A stretch of DNA of 51,824 nt from Candidatus Gastranaerophilales bacterium (GCA_944322705.1 CALUPR010000002.1:1-51824), one strand, 5' to 3'; positions 26,507-35,915 are shown, counted from the first letter of the stretch. Program-made: numbers and translations. Notes: generated from the letters alone by a model not told the origin.

Positions 26507-27868
26507 TTACTTAGAAAAATATTTTTCCAAACTGTCAGCAATTGCTCTGGCATATTGCTTTTGAAATTCAGGATTTATTAAATTCGCATTGTCTTCAGGG
26601 TTTATGAGATAAGAAACTTCAATCAAAAGGCTCAGAGCATTTGTATTGCGGACAACTGCTAAACTTCCCTGTCTTACTTTATCATCAGGAACGCCTATTT
26701 CTGAGGTAACGGTATCCATAATCAAATCTGCAAGAGGTTTTGCCTGCGGATAGTAGTAATATATACTTGTCCCTTGATTTTTGTTCGGATCAGAACCGTC
26801 AGGGAGAGCATTCCCGTGAATACTCAAAAATACAACAGAATTTCCATAATTTGCGATTTCGACTCTATCCTTGAGGCTTACATAATTATCACCCTTTCTT
26901 GTCATAATTACTTTTGCACCGCGTTTTTTTAATTCAGTTTCAAGATACTTGGCAATTGATAAGTTTATATCTTTTTCCTTATTGCCAAGACAGCCTGTTG
27001 TACCGTTTTCCGAACCGCCGTGACCTGCATCAATTGCTATTCTTATATTATGCAGCGGGCGGAAAAAATGTGTTATTACAGGTTTTCTTATTTTTAATAC
27101 AAAATCATTGTCCTGATATTCCCCGCTGTAGCCGATAAGCTGACGACCGCTTAAAACATCTTTGACAGGTACCTTCATTACATACGTATCATCGGGCTGA
27201 TCCTTTACGTTATAAAATTTCATCAAAAAAGTATCGCCTTCAATCATCTCAAACGGAACCTTTTTATCAAAATGGAAAATGAATGTATAAAAATCCTTGC
27301 TGTCTGCATATTCATACCCGAAGAGTGTTGCAGGCGTGACAGAAAAATTTTCAAAAGCCTTTACGTTAGATTTAGAAATCCAGCCATACTTATTTTTTCC
27401 GAGCACAATTCTGTAAAAGCCGCTCTGTTCGCCATCAGCTATAAGTTCAATATTACGCTGCAGATGAGCAATTCTGTTAATTCCCCCATCAACAGGAATT
27501 GAACGGAGCGGAGCATCTTGTGTAGTTACATAAAAAAATTTTTTATCTTTATAAGGAGTAAAAACAGCAGGTTTAGAAACTGCAGATTTTATAACAGGTT
27601 TCGTAATTACAAAAATTTGTCTTTCATCATCTGATTGCAAGACAAAAGTATTTTCACCGGCTTTCAAATTCACGACATACGCAAAAGCTCCTGTAGGATG
27701 CAATGGAACATCCTGACCGTTGATCTTTAAAGGTTTATCGGATGAACCTATAAAAAATGTTGAATTTGCATTAATAATTACATCATTTTTTGAAGGATAT
27801 ACGATATTAAATGCAAACACCTGCGAACCAAATAACAACAACCCCATTAATAAAATAATTTTTTTCAT
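26507..27868 (-). CDS. Secreted N-acetylmuramoyl-L-alanine amidase
   Basis: The enzyme cleaves the bond between MurNAc and the stem peptide of peptidoglycan, for cell separation. The 453-residue protein has a signal peptide (KKIILLMGLLLFGSQVFA), an SH3-like region (about 115-175), a beta-rich AMIN-like middle and a C-terminal Amidase_3 domain. That domain shows IAIDAGHGGSENG, the zinc Glu in CLGNKEKDINL, SIHGNA and the catalytic Glu in LLIEVSYLINPED. The upstream GTG/TTG extension (27886) is unlikely because TATAAT ends 6 nt before ATG 27868. It is divergent from ftsI, fitting a cell-division cluster. Confidence 0.95.
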   Translation of the reverse strand: MKKIILLMGLLLFGSQVFAFNIVYPSKNDVIINANSTFFIGSSDKPLKINGQDVPLHPTGAFAYVVNLKAGENTFVLQSDDERQIFVITKPVIKSAVSKPAVFTPYKDKKFFYVTTQDAPLRSIPVDGGINRIAHLQRNIELIADGEQSGFYRIVLGKNKYGWISKSNVKAFENFSVTPATLFGYEYADSKDFYTFIFHFDKKVPFEMIEGDTFLMKFYNVKDQPDDTYVMKVPVKDVLSGRQLIGYSGEYQDNDFVLKIRKPVITHFFRPLHNIRIAIDAGHGGSENGTTGCLGNKEKDINLSIAKYLETELKKRGAKVIMTRKGDNYVSLKDRVEIANYGNSVVFLSIHGNALPDGSDPNKNQGTSIYYYYPQAKPLADLIMDTVTSEIGVPDDKVRQGSLAVVRNTNALSLLIEVSYLINPEDNANLINPEFQKQYARAIADSLEKYFSK

Positions 27869-27874
27869 AACAGA

Positions 27875-27880
27875 ATTATA
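27875..27880 (-). promoter_or_regulatory. -10 box of the amidase gene, predicted leaderless
   Basis: On the minus strand TATAAT is followed by TCTGTT and the ATG, with no Shine-Dalgarno. The -35 is weak. Confidence 0.45.
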
Positions 27881-27957
27881 CAACAAAGTTAAAATTATTT
27901 AATATTTATTTCTTTTATTATTTGTTATGCTAAAATTAAAAAAGAGAGGGATATGTT

Positions 27958-29703
27958 TTGAGAAGAAGATTGCGTAATGAGCCGGAAAATGAAATAGAAA
28001 AACGCAGCAAAATTTTTGATCAGGTAGTCGGATTTTTACACATATTTTTTATATGTTTTATGGTTCTGCTTGTCATTTATCTGTTTTTTATACAGGTAAT
28101 TGATGTTGGTAAATACAGAGCCAGAGCAAGAAACCAGAGAGTTGGCAGAATATTTTCAATGCGCGGAGATATTTTTGACAGAAACGGAATAAAACTTGCA
28201 ACCGATAAAGTTTATTCCGATGTTTACGCGCATCCGGCAGATTACGATCATTCTCCGGAAGAACTTGCAAAAATGCTCGCACCCATTTTAAAAATGCCAA
28301 AAGATACGTTACTGCAAAAACTTAAAAAACCCGGTCCCGTTATAACATTAAAAAAAGATATTGACAGAAATGCCGCAAAGGAAATATCTAAACTGCATTT
28401 AAGAGAAATAAGTTTAGGCAAAAAAAATACACGAGAATATCCTCAAGGAACACTTGCGGCACATGTTCTGGGATATTACAATTTTGATGCGGATATCGCA
28501 AACGGAGTGGAATACACCGCAAAAGACAGACTTGAACACGTTATAAATACGGTTAAATATCAGAAAACTCGCGACGGTAAAATCATATATGACTTTACAA
28601 CCGATCCTGTTGCAACAACAACCAACCCCAAAGGAGAAAATGTAACTCTAACCATTGATGCAGCCATACAGCACGTCTGTGAAAAAGAAATCGAAAAAAT
28701 GGTTAAAGAAAAAGAAGCTGAACGCGGAACCGTAATTGTTATGAATCCAAAAAACGGAGAAATTCTTGCATATGCAGTTTATCCGGCATTTGACCCGAAC
28801 AATTATAAAAAAGCGACACCGCAGCAGCTTAAAAACTGGACATTAACAGACGTTTTTCCGCCCGGTTCAACTTTTAAAACAGTTACTGTTGCAAGTGCAA
28901 TGGATTTAGGAAAAATTAATGAAAATTCAAAAATTCTTGATACCGGAAAAACTACAATCGGAAAATGGGAAATCAAAAATTACGACTACGATGTCCACCC
29001 GTACCCAGGAGAAATTTCTCTTGAATATTTGTTTGAACATTCAAGCAATATAGGTTCTATTAATGTTGCCAAGACAATGACACCCGCGGAATTTTATAGT
29101 GTTTTAAAACGCTTCGGGTTCGGAGAAAAAACAGGAATAGACCTACCAGGAGAATCTGTAGGACTGCTGCCATACTGGAGCCATTGGGATCAAGGAATTC
29201 ATGCAACAATGGCATACGGATACGGGACATCAGTTACCGCAATTCAGATGATTTCTGCAGTACAACCGCTTGCAAATAACGGAGTAAGAGTAACCCCGCA
29301 TGTTATTAAATACACATCACAAGAAGAATATGACAACAAAATACATCATATTCAGGTTATAAAGCCGGAAACGGCGCATACTATAACCAAACTTCTTGCA
29401 GCATCCGTTAATAACGGACGTTCAGTAATTAAAATGGACAAATACAATGTCGCGGCAAAAACCGGTACATCAAGAAAACCAAAAGAAGGCGGAGCAGGTT
29501 ACACACCATATATGTATACCTCAACCATAGGCTATTTCCCTGCCTCAGACCCTCAGGTATTAATATATGTTATGGTAGACAGCGCTAAAGTCGGTGCAAT
29601 TTGGGGAAACACAGTTGCAGGACCGGTTTTTCATGAAGTTGCCGTTCAAGTTGCAAGAATTTTAAACCTAAAACCGGATAAAACACCGGTAAAAAAGAAT
29701 TAG
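27958..29703 (+). CDS. ftsI: Peptidoglycan transpeptidase FtsI (PBP3/PBP2-type)
   Basis: FtsI cross-links septal peptidoglycan. The 581-residue protein has a cytoplasmic basic start, one membrane helix (about 24-46), a class B dimerisation domain from MRGDIFDRNGIKLA and the transpeptidase domain. Catalytic motifs are S304-x-x-K307 in PGSTFK, SSN in EHSSNIGSI and K501-T-G. The start is TTG: GAGAGGG lies 7 nt before it, while the nearby ATG at 27953 opens only ATG TTT TGA. No PASTA domain is present. murE follows 21 nt later, as in the classic division and cell-wall cluster. Confidence 0.95.
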   Translation: MRRRLRNEPENEIEKRSKIFDQVVGFLHIFFICFMVLLVIYLFFIQVIDVGKYRARARNQRVGRIFSMRGDIFDRNGIKLATDKVYSDVYAHPADYDHSPEELAKMLAPILKMPKDTLLQKLKKPGPVITLKKDIDRNAAKEISKLHLREISLGKKNTREYPQGTLAAHVLGYYNFDADIANGVEYTAKDRLEHVINTVKYQKTRDGKIIYDFTTDPVATTTNPKGENVTLTIDAAIQHVCEKEIEKMVKEKEAERGTVIVMNPKNGEILAYAVYPAFDPNNYKKATPQQLKNWTLTDVFPPGSTFKTVTVASAMDLGKINENSKILDTGKTTIGKWEIKNYDYDVHPYPGEISLEYLFEHSSNIGSINVAKTMTPAEFYSVLKRFGFGEKTGIDLPGESVGLLPYWSHWDQGIHATMAYGYGTSVTAIQMISAVQPLANNGVRVTPHVIKYTSQEEYDNKIHHIQVIKPETAHTITKLLAASVNNGRSVIKMDKYNVAAKTGTSRKPKEGGAGYTPYMYTSTIGYFPASDPQVLIYVMVDSAKVGAIWGNTVAGPVFHEVAVQVARILNLKPDKTPVKKN

Positions 29704-29724
29704 ATTAGCTCATAGGAGATAAAA

Positions 29725-31200
29725 ATGAAATTAGACGAATTAATTGAGTATTTGGATTACAAAGATTTAATAAATTTTAAAAACGTAAATATAACTGGAA
29801 TTTCATATAATTCTAAAACCACCAAAAAAGGTGATATATTTGTTTGTCTTGTAGGCGAACACACAGATGGGCATGAATTTGCGCTCAATGCAATAGAAAA
29901 CGGAGCAGCTGCACTTCTTGTAGAAAAAAAAGTTGAAGGGACCAAAATTCCTCAAGTTGTAGTATCTTCCACACGGCATAAAATCGCAGATATTGCAGAC
30001 AGATTTTATTCCAGCCCTTCAAAAGGAATTAATTTAATTGGAATTACAGGTACTAACGGTAAAACAACAGTTACTCATTTAATTCAAAAAATATTTGAAG
30101 AAAACGGGCAAAAATGCGCGCTTATCGGGACTTTGGGATACAAACTGTCATCAAATAGTGAATATCGTGACGCAAAACATACAACTCCACAGGCACCTGA
30201 ACTTCAAGCGACACTGCGAATGATAAAAGATGTTGAAAAAATTGACAATGTTGTTATGGAAGTAAGTTCCCATGCACTTGACCAAAACCGTGTCGGCGGC
30301 TGCAGATTTAACGGAGCTGTATTGACGAATTTGACGCAGGATCACCTTGATTACCACATAACAATGGAAAATTATTTCAAAGCAAAAGCATTGCTTTTTG
30401 AAAGATTAAAAGAAAATAATTTCGCAGTAATTAATGCTGATGATGAATACGGTGACAGATTTATAAGCGTTGTACCCGAAGGGGTAAAAGTTTATACCTA
30501 CGGTGTTAGACAACAAAGTGACGTTATGGCGCATAATATCAATTTCTCTTTGAACGGAGCTGAATTTACACTGGTCGCAAACGCAAAAGAATACAAAGTT
30601 AACCTCCATATGAACGGGATGTTCAGCGTTTATAATGTTCTTGCGGCCGTAACAACAGCTCTTGCCATGGGAATTGATATTGAAATAGCCCTGAAAGCTT
30701 TGCAAAACGTAAAAGGAGTTGCCGGCAGATTTGAAGTTGTTGTAAAAAAACCGCTGGTAATAGTTGATTACGCACATACACCTGACGGTCTCGAAAACGT
30801 TTTAAAATCAGCCAGAGAAATAACTCCGGAAGACGGAAAACTTATCTGCTTATTCGGCTGCGGTGGAGACAGAGATGCAACTAAAAGACCCAAAATGGGA
30901 GCTATAGCGGAAAAGCTTGCTGATAAAATTGTGATCACAAGCGACAATCCAAGATCAGAAGATCCGCAGGTTATTATAACTGATATTATTGCAGGGCTTA
31001 AATCCGTTGATACAAAAAATGTAATTGTCGAACCTGACAGAGGAAGTGCAATTGCACTTTTAAAAACAATTGCAAACAACAATGACGTTGTAGTAATTGC
31101 CGGTAAAGGTCATGAAGATTATCAAATTTTAAAAGATAAAACAATACACTTCGATGACAGAGAAGAAGCACGTAAAGTCTTTGAGGTAAGCGTAATATAA
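29725..31200 (+). CDS. murE: UDP-MurNAc-tripeptide synthetase MurE (meso-DAP type)
   Basis: MurE adds the third residue to UDP-MurNAc-L-Ala-D-Glu. The 491-residue protein has the Mur ligase P-loop GITGTNGKTTVTHL near 108-121, the central HALDQNRV region and the C-terminal SDNPRSEDPQ. The DNPR motif is the accepted marker for meso-diaminopimelate rather than lysine, so this organism makes DAP-type peptidoglycan. GGAG precedes the ATG, and the gene lies 21 nt after ftsI. Confidence 0.97.
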   Translation: MKLDELIEYLDYKDLINFKNVNITGISYNSKTTKKGDIFVCLVGEHTDGHEFALNAIENGAAALLVEKKVEGTKIPQVVVSSTRHKIADIADRFYSSPSKGINLIGITGTNGKTTVTHLIQKIFEENGQKCALIGTLGYKLSSNSEYRDAKHTTPQAPELQATLRMIKDVEKIDNVVMEVSSHALDQNRVGGCRFNGAVLTNLTQDHLDYHITMENYFKAKALLFERLKENNFAVINADDEYGDRFISVVPEGVKVYTYGVRQQSDVMAHNINFSLNGAEFTLVANAKEYKVNLHMNGMFSVYNVLAAVTTALAMGIDIEIALKALQNVKGVAGRFEVVVKKPLVIVDYAHTPDGLENVLKSAREITPEDGKLICLFGCGGDRDATKRPKMGAIAEKLADKIVITSDNPRSEDPQVIITDIIAGLKSVDTKNVIVEPDRGSAIALLKTIANNNDVVVIAGKGHEDYQILKDKTIHFDDREEARKVFEVSVI

Positions 31201-31211
31201 ATTGAATAAAC

Positions 31212-31236
31212 TACCCTCTGCTTTTGGTAGAGGGTA
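31212..31236. repeat. TACCCTCT/AGAGGGTA hairpin after murE
   Basis: A perfect 8-bp inverted repeat with a 9-nt loop lies in the murE-nagA gap. It lacks a U run and belongs to the same CCCTC/GAGGG repeat group as the large element at 11.8 kb. Confidence 0.6.
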
Positions 31237-31278
31237 AACACAAAGAACGTGTGTTAAAAATTCGGTTGAGGGATTAAA

Positions 31279-32184
31279 ATGAAAACTAAATTATTAATAG
31301 AACAGCATTTTCACGGATGTTTCGGCATTGATTTTAATAAAGCTTCTGTTGATGATGTATTGTACCTTTCAAAAGAAATGCTGAAATATGGTATTGGCGG
31401 AATTTTCCCTACACTTGTTACTGATACCGTTGAAAATACAAAACAGGCAATTGCGGTAATAAAAGAAGCAGCCTCCCGTCAAACCGATAATATGGCAAAA
31501 ATTCTTGGCATACATCTTGAAGGTATATTCATTAATCCCGAAAAAAAGGGAATTCATAATCCCCAACATTTCATGAAACTTACTCCTAAAAATTATAAAC
31601 TCATTGAAGATGACTTTATAAAAATAATTACACTTGCACCGGAACTTGATGAAGGATTGCTGGATTATTTGTCAGGTAAAAATATTAAAATCCAGGCCGG
31701 ACACTGTATCGGCGGGGATTTAAGCAAATGTACCGGCTGCACACATCTTTTCAATGCAATGTCAGGAATTACACACAGAGGAGCATCTACAGCTCTTTCT
31801 TCACTAATTAGTGACACTATTTTTACTGAAATCATTGCAGACGGAGTCCATGTTTCAAATGATGCATTAAAACTTGTATTTAAAACTAAACCGGCTGATA
31901 AGATTATATTGATAAGTGACAGTCTGCCAATAACTAAAAGTAATCTGAAAGAAATTACGTTTGCAGATGAAAAAGTTTATTATGACGGTATCAAAGCGAC
32001 CTCAAAAGACGGAACAATAGCTGGCAGCACCACAATGCTTCCGGATATAATAAAACGTTTAGCAAGTTTAAATATGTTCAATCCGGAATATATTAATAAT
32101 CCGTATGATTACCATAATATCAATTTAAACGGCTATATTGAGTGGGATGATGAGTGGAATATTACGAATATTTACCACGGATAA
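31279..32184 (+). CDS. Short NagA-like N-acetylglucosamine-6-phosphate deacetylase
   Basis: The protein matches the amidohydrolase NagA core, which deacetylates GlcNAc-6-phosphate in amino sugar recycling. Conserved positions are QHFHG (His10, His12), GIHLEG (Glu81), AGHC (His142), THLFNAM (His156), DGVH (His191) and SDS (Asp214). Usual NagA is about 380 residues; this one is 301. It starts almost at the first HxH motif and lacks the N-terminal beta-sandwich strands, with a shortened C-terminus. The catalytic residues seem intact, so it may be a compact enzyme. GAGGG precedes the ATG. Its position after murE fits cell-wall sugar recycling; its 3' end overlaps the prepilin gene by 13 nt. Confidence 0.8.
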   Translation: MKTKLLIEQHFHGCFGIDFNKASVDDVLYLSKEMLKYGIGGIFPTLVTDTVENTKQAIAVIKEAASRQTDNMAKILGIHLEGIFINPEKKGIHNPQHFMKLTPKNYKLIEDDFIKIITLAPELDEGLLDYLSGKNIKIQAGHCIGGDLSKCTGCTHLFNAMSGITHRGASTALSSLISDTIFTEIIADGVHVSNDALKLVFKTKPADKIILISDSLPITKSNLKEITFADEKVYYDGIKATSKDGTIAGSTTMLPDIIKRLASLNMFNPEYINNPYDYHNINLNGYIEWDDEWNITNIYHG

Positions 32185-32990
32185 TCGTCTTTAAGCTGCC
32201 AACCGTCATGGATAAGCAATGCGCCGCAATACAGTCTTCTATGCTTTTCAACCCCGCTATTACAGCCATATTTCTCATCATATATATAATCATCTCTTGT
32301 TTTATTACGCCCATTAAAGCCTGTAATACGATAACCAGTAGTGCCAGAATCAATTTGCATTAAAAAGTCTTTTCTTGAATAATCACGCGAACTATCCAAA
32401 AATGTTTTCTCATTATGATTTAAACTGGCAATAATGTATGCTCTTGTAGTAATAAATTCACTCTTATCTTCGTTGAAGCTGCCGTCAGGATAAAATGTTA
32501 ACGATACTCCGTTACTCAAAAACAGAGTGTATTGGAAAGTTTGTCCTTCTTCATCTATTACTTTTAAATATGGCTTAAAGTACCTTGTTGCAAGCATTTT
32601 CATATTGTCGGACTGGTTTTGAGCATAATTTGGATCTGTGGCATCAAAACTGCCAAAAACACCCCAATTATTAGGTTCGCCGTACTCTGCAACTGATGAC
32701 ATCATCGCATTTGAAACTATACTATAAGTCTGTTTCATCCTTGTTACAAAAACCTGTTTTTGGTGCTTTACGATCATACCAGGGATTGTCATTGCAGCAA
32801 CAACACCAATTATACCAAGGGTGATGAGGACTTCTGCTAAAGTAAAAGCGGCTTTCTTTTTTAGTGAAGGGTGAAGAGTGAAGAGTGAAGAGAGTTTATT
32901 TTTTAGTCTATAAGACGATAAGACGTTAGGACGATAAGTACGTATCAAATTAAAATTGTCATTACGAGGCAACGTTGCACCCTCTCCCAA
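32172..32990 (-). CDS. Prepilin-like protein with repeat-derived 5' end
   Basis: Residues from about 46 read KKAAFTLAEVLITLG followed by a hydrophobic helix: a type IV prepilin leader with Glu at position 5 after the likely cleavage. The external part ends with a Cys pair (CNSG, YCGA) and HDGWQLKDDYPW, a motif common to such proteins in this group. The first 45 residues translate dispersed repeats (GTGAAGAGT units, ATAAGACG units, CCCTCTCCC). No ATG lies between the repeats and the leader; the frame is open to a TTG at 32990, and other TTG codons lie inside, so the true start is unclear. It may be an expressed gene with a long leader, or one with a repeat inserted at its start. The assembled length is 272 residues. 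Confidence 0.75.
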   Translation of the reverse strand: MGEGATLPRNDNFNLIRTYRPNVLSSYRLKNKLSSLFTLHPSLKKKAAFTLAEVLITLGIIGVVAAMTIPGMIVKHQKQVFVTRMKQTYSIVSNAMMSSVAEYGEPNNWGVFGSFDATDPNYAQNQSDNMKMLATRYFKPYLKVIDEEGQTFQYTLFLSNGVSLTFYPDGSFNEDKSEFITTRAYIIASLNHNEKTFLDSSRDYSRKDFLMQIDSGTTGYRITGFNGRNKTRDDYIYDEKYGCNSGVEKHRRLYCGALLIHDGWQLKDDYPW

Positions 32991-33058
32991 GAGAAGGAAA
33001 AGAGTTACGATAATAGCTTCGTATCTATGCCTCTTGGAGTCTTTGCCGCCGGCGAAGC
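32864..33058. repeat. Cluster of short repeats upstream of the prepilin
   Basis: The cluster contains four near-tandem GTGAAGAGT units (32864-32893), tandem ATAAGACG-like units (32909-32938), a CCCTCTCCC core (32981-32989) and an inverted repeat GCTTCG/CGAAGC (33016-33058). The units reappear at 8.6, 11.8, 12.2 and 31.2 kb. They supply the 5' part of the prepilin frame. Confidence 0.7.
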
Positions 33059-33066
33059 CTAGAGTG

Positions 33067-33076
33067 CCCCCCCCCC
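33067..33076. repeat. Run of ten cytosines
   Basis: Ten consecutive C in an AT-rich region, about 85 nt before the ilvD promoter and 77 nt beyond the farthest prepilin start. Such runs are prone to length change and to sequencing error. Confidence 0.85.
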
Positions 33077-33160
33077 GTGGCTTTTAACATTTGTTAATAT
33101 TACTTCCATATACAAACTCCTTTTTTAATCTTTTCCTGTTCTTTATATTAACATATTTTT

Positions 33161-33189
33161 TTACGGAATTCAATATATTGATGTATAAT
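33161..33189 (+). promoter_or_regulatory. ilvD promoter, predicted leaderless
   Basis: TTACGG (33161-33166), a 17-nt spacer and TATAAT (33184-33189), then 6 nt and the ATG at 33196. Transcription should begin on the start codon. The same TTACGG-17-TATAAT pair stands before the GH13 gene. Confidence 0.6.
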
Positions 33190-33195
33190 AATTTT

Positions 33196-34845
33196 ATGAA
33201 AAGTGACAGTATAAAAAAAGGAATAGCCAGAACTCCGCACCGCGGACTTTTAATGGCAACAGGCGTTAGTAAGAAAAACATGAACGCGCCGTTTATAGGA
33301 ATTGCAAGTTCATTTTCCGATCTTGTACCGGGGCATATCGGCATGCGGGATTTGGAACGCCAAATTGAAAAGGGAATACATTCTGCAGGAGGTCAGTCAT
33401 TTGTATTCGGGGTTCCTGCGATATGTGACGGAATTGCAATGGGACACAGCGGAATGAGATATTCTCTGCCTTCTCGAGATTTAATTGCAGATTGTATAGA
33501 AACTGTGGCAGCTGCCCATCAGTTAGACGGAATCGTGTTGCTTTCTAACTGCGACAAAATCACACCCGGAATGCTCATCGGCGCATTGCGCTTAAATATT
33601 CCGGCAATTCTTGTAACAGCAGGTCCGATGCTTGACGGAGAATGCAGAGGTAATCACAAATTAACAATGGTCACAGGCTCATTTGAAGCTGTAGGGCGCT
33701 TCAGAAAGGGAGAAATTACCGAAGAAGAACTTTTAGAATTTGAAGAAGAATCATGCCCTTCTGCAGGTGCTTGTCAGGGAATGTACACAGCCAACACTAT
33801 GGCATGTCTTGCAGAAGTTATGGGTATGAGTCTTCCTTACTGCTCTTCATCTTCTGCTGTTTCAGCTAAGAAAAGAAGAATAGCTTTTGAAAGCGGCATG
33901 CAGGCAGTTGAACTTGTTACACAAAATATAAAACCATCAGATATCATTACAAAAGACAGTTTGAGAAATGCCATAACCGTTGATTTAGCACTCGGCGGTT
34001 CTACTAACACATTTTTACACCTGCTTGCAATAGCAAATGCAGGCGGAATAGATGTTTCTTTAAAAGATTTTGAACAAATAAGTGAATATATTCACCAAAT
34101 AGTGAAAATTAATCCTTCATCAATTCTAACAATGGCAGACTTCCATAATGCCGGCGGTATACCTGCGGTACTAAAATCCCTTAAAAAGTTTCTCACAGAT
34201 ACTAAAACTGTATGCGGACTATCAATAGATAAAATTGCTGAAAAGGCTTGGGCTGACACAAATATAATCCCTGAATATGATCACTCATCATACACACAGC
34301 CGGGATTGAGCATTTTATACGGCAATATTGCAAAAGACGGATGTGTAATAAAAACTTCTGGCGTTGCTCCTGAATGTTACACATTTGAAGGAACTGCAAA
34401 AACATTTGACAGTGAAGAAGATGCTATGTCAGCTCTTGAAAATGATGAAATACACGAAGGTGATGTAATTGTAATCCGCTATGAAGGACCTAAAGGCGGT
34501 CCAGGAATGCGTGAAATGCTTGCCCCGACATCGCTGCTTGTGGGTAAAGGACTCGGAACCAAGTGTGCGCTTATAACAGACGGAAGATTTTCTGGAGCGA
34601 CAAGAGGAATTTGTGTAGGACACATCTGTCCTGAAGCTGCAACAGGCGGGGGCATTGCCTTAATTCAAAACGGGGACAGAATAAAAATAGATATCCCAAA
34701 TCATACTATAAGCCTTATTGTTGATGAAAAAACACTTGATGAACGCCGCAAAAACTTAAAACCTTTTGAGCCGAAAGTAAAATCAGGATATTTATATAAA
34801 TATGCCCAAAACGTACAGGACGCCTCACACGGAGCCATTGTTTAA
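33196..34845 (+). CDS. ilvD: Dihydroxy-acid dehydratase
   Basis: IlvD dehydrates the dihydroxy acids of isoleucine and valine synthesis and needs an Fe-S cluster. The 549-residue protein has the cluster cysteines in [11 protein letters not shown] and [16 protein letters not shown], and the C-terminal [22 protein letters not shown]. The frame is open 35 codons upstream, but the family starts at MKSDSIKKG and the promoter overlaps the extension. No other ilv gene is adjacent; a GlcF-like protein starts 2 nt after the stop. Confidence 0.97.
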   Translation: MKSDSIKKGIARTPHRGLLMATGVSKKNMNAPFIGIASSFSDLVPGHIGMRDLERQIEKGIHSAGGQSFVFGVPAICDGIAMGHSGMRYSLPSRDLIADCIETVAAAHQLDGIVLLSNCDKITPGMLIGALRLNIPAILVTAGPMLDGECRGNHKLTMVTGSFEAVGRFRKGEITEEELLEFEEESCPSAGACQGMYTANTMACLAEVMGMSLPYCSSSSAVSAKKRRIAFESGMQAVELVTQNIKPSDIITKDSLRNAITVDLALGGSTNTFLHLLAIANAGGIDVSLKDFEQISEYIHQIVKINPSSILTMADFHNAGGIPAVLKSLKKFLTDTKTVCGLSIDKIAEKAWADTNIIPEYDHSSYTQPGLSILYGNIAKDGCVIKTSGVAPECYTFEGTAKTFDSEEDAMSALENDEIHEGDVIVIRYEGPKGGPGMREMLAPTSLLVGKGLGTKCALITDGRFSGATRGICVGHICPEAATGGGIALIQNGDRIKIDIPNHTISLIVDEKTLDERRKNLKPFEPKVKSGYLYKYAQNVQDASHGAIV

Positions 34846-34847
34846 CA

Positions 34848-35915
34848 ATGAAAAATTTAGAAGATTATGCCGGAGATATAAATAAATGTTCAAAATGCGG
34901 GCTATGTCAGTCTGTTTGTCCCGTCTATAAAGAAACAGGCAATGACTGTGCAGTTTCACGCGGCAAATTCGTTATGCTGGACGGTGTTTTAAAAGGGGAT
35001 TTGAAACTTAACAAAAATATTAACAAGTATCTTGATCTGTGTCTAAAATGCGGTAAATGTTCTGATTTCTGTCCGAGTGGTATAGATGTCTGCAAAATAT
35101 TTGAAACAGCAAAATATCAATATATAAAAAACACATTAACAGGAAAGATAATATTTTTTCTTGAATCTAGATTTATTTTCGGTAATTTCATAAACTTTTT
35201 TAAACTGATTACAAAACCTTTCAGAAAAAAAATAAGTAAAAAAAATACTAATTGCCTTAAAGTTGTATATTTTAAAGGCTGTATAAACAATATATTCCCT
35301 CAAACGGATAATTTTTTAGAAAAAATTTTTAAAAATTCCAATGTTGAAATTATTGAAAAAGATTTTGACTGCTGCGGTCTGCCATTTCTGTCAAGCGGGA
35401 ATCTTAAACGCTTTGCGCAGGCAAAAGAACATAATTTAAAAATGCTTGACTGCGATTTTGACTATATTTTAACAGATTGTGCAAGCTGTGAAAGCACTTT
35501 AAAGCAATATATTAATGCAAAATTTATTAATATAGGAGAACTTATAAATCTGCAGGGGCTAAAATTCAAGTATTCCAAACCGGTAAAAATAACATTTCAC
35601 AAACCCTGCCATCTGGAAAACGACAAATTTCTAATACCATTATTAAATAACTGCAAAAATGTTGAATACGTTAAGATGCCTAATTATGATGAATGCTGCG
35701 GATTTGGAGGAGAATTCTCAATAAAAAATCGTAAAATATCTAAAGCAATATCCGAAAAAAAAGCTGAAAATATAATTAAAACCAATGCAGATTATGTTGT
35801 AACAACCTGTCCCGGTTGTATACTCGGGCTTAAACAAGGACTTTCAGGAGGGAAAAACAGCCCTAAAGTCATAAGTCTGACTGAATTTTTGGATAACGCG
35901 GAATTAATCAACTAA
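34848..35915 (+). CDS. Fe-S oxidoreductase, GlcF/LutA/HdrB-like
   Basis: The 355-residue protein has two 4Fe-4S ferredoxin motifs near the N-terminus (CSKCGLCQSVCP and CLKCGKCSDFCP) and two CCG domains (CCGLPFLSSG; FHKPCH then CCGFGGEF and CPGC). This is the layout of glycolate oxidase subunit GlcF and of related lactate and glycerol-3-phosphate dehydrogenase Fe-S subunits. It lacks the flavin subunit usually next to it, so the electron donor is unknown. Its ATG is 2 nt after ilvD, and its 3' end overlaps the convergent kinase-like gene by 12 nt. Confidence 0.88.
   Translation: MKNLEDYAGDINKCSKCGLCQSVCPVYKETGNDCAVSRGKFVMLDGVLKGDLKLNKNINKYLDLCLKCGKCSDFCPSGIDVCKIFETAKYQYIKNTLTGKIIFFLESRFIFGNFINFFKLITKPFRKKISKKNTNCLKVVYFKGCINNIFPQTDNFLEKIFKNSNVEIIEKDFDCCGLPFLSSGNLKRFAQAKEHNLKMLDCDFDYILTDCASCESTLKQYINAKFINIGELINLQGLKFKYSKPVKITFHKPCHLENDKFLIPLLNNCKNVEYVKMPNYDECCGFGGEFSIKNRKISKAISEKKAENIIKTNADYVVTTCPGCILGLKQGLSGGKNSPKVISLTEFLDNAELIN

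Noticed and set aside
32172..32990. Calling the prepilin frame a pseudogene
   Set aside because: The pilin part is uninterrupted with leader, cysteines and C-terminal motif intact; only the start is unclear, so I kept it as a CDS.
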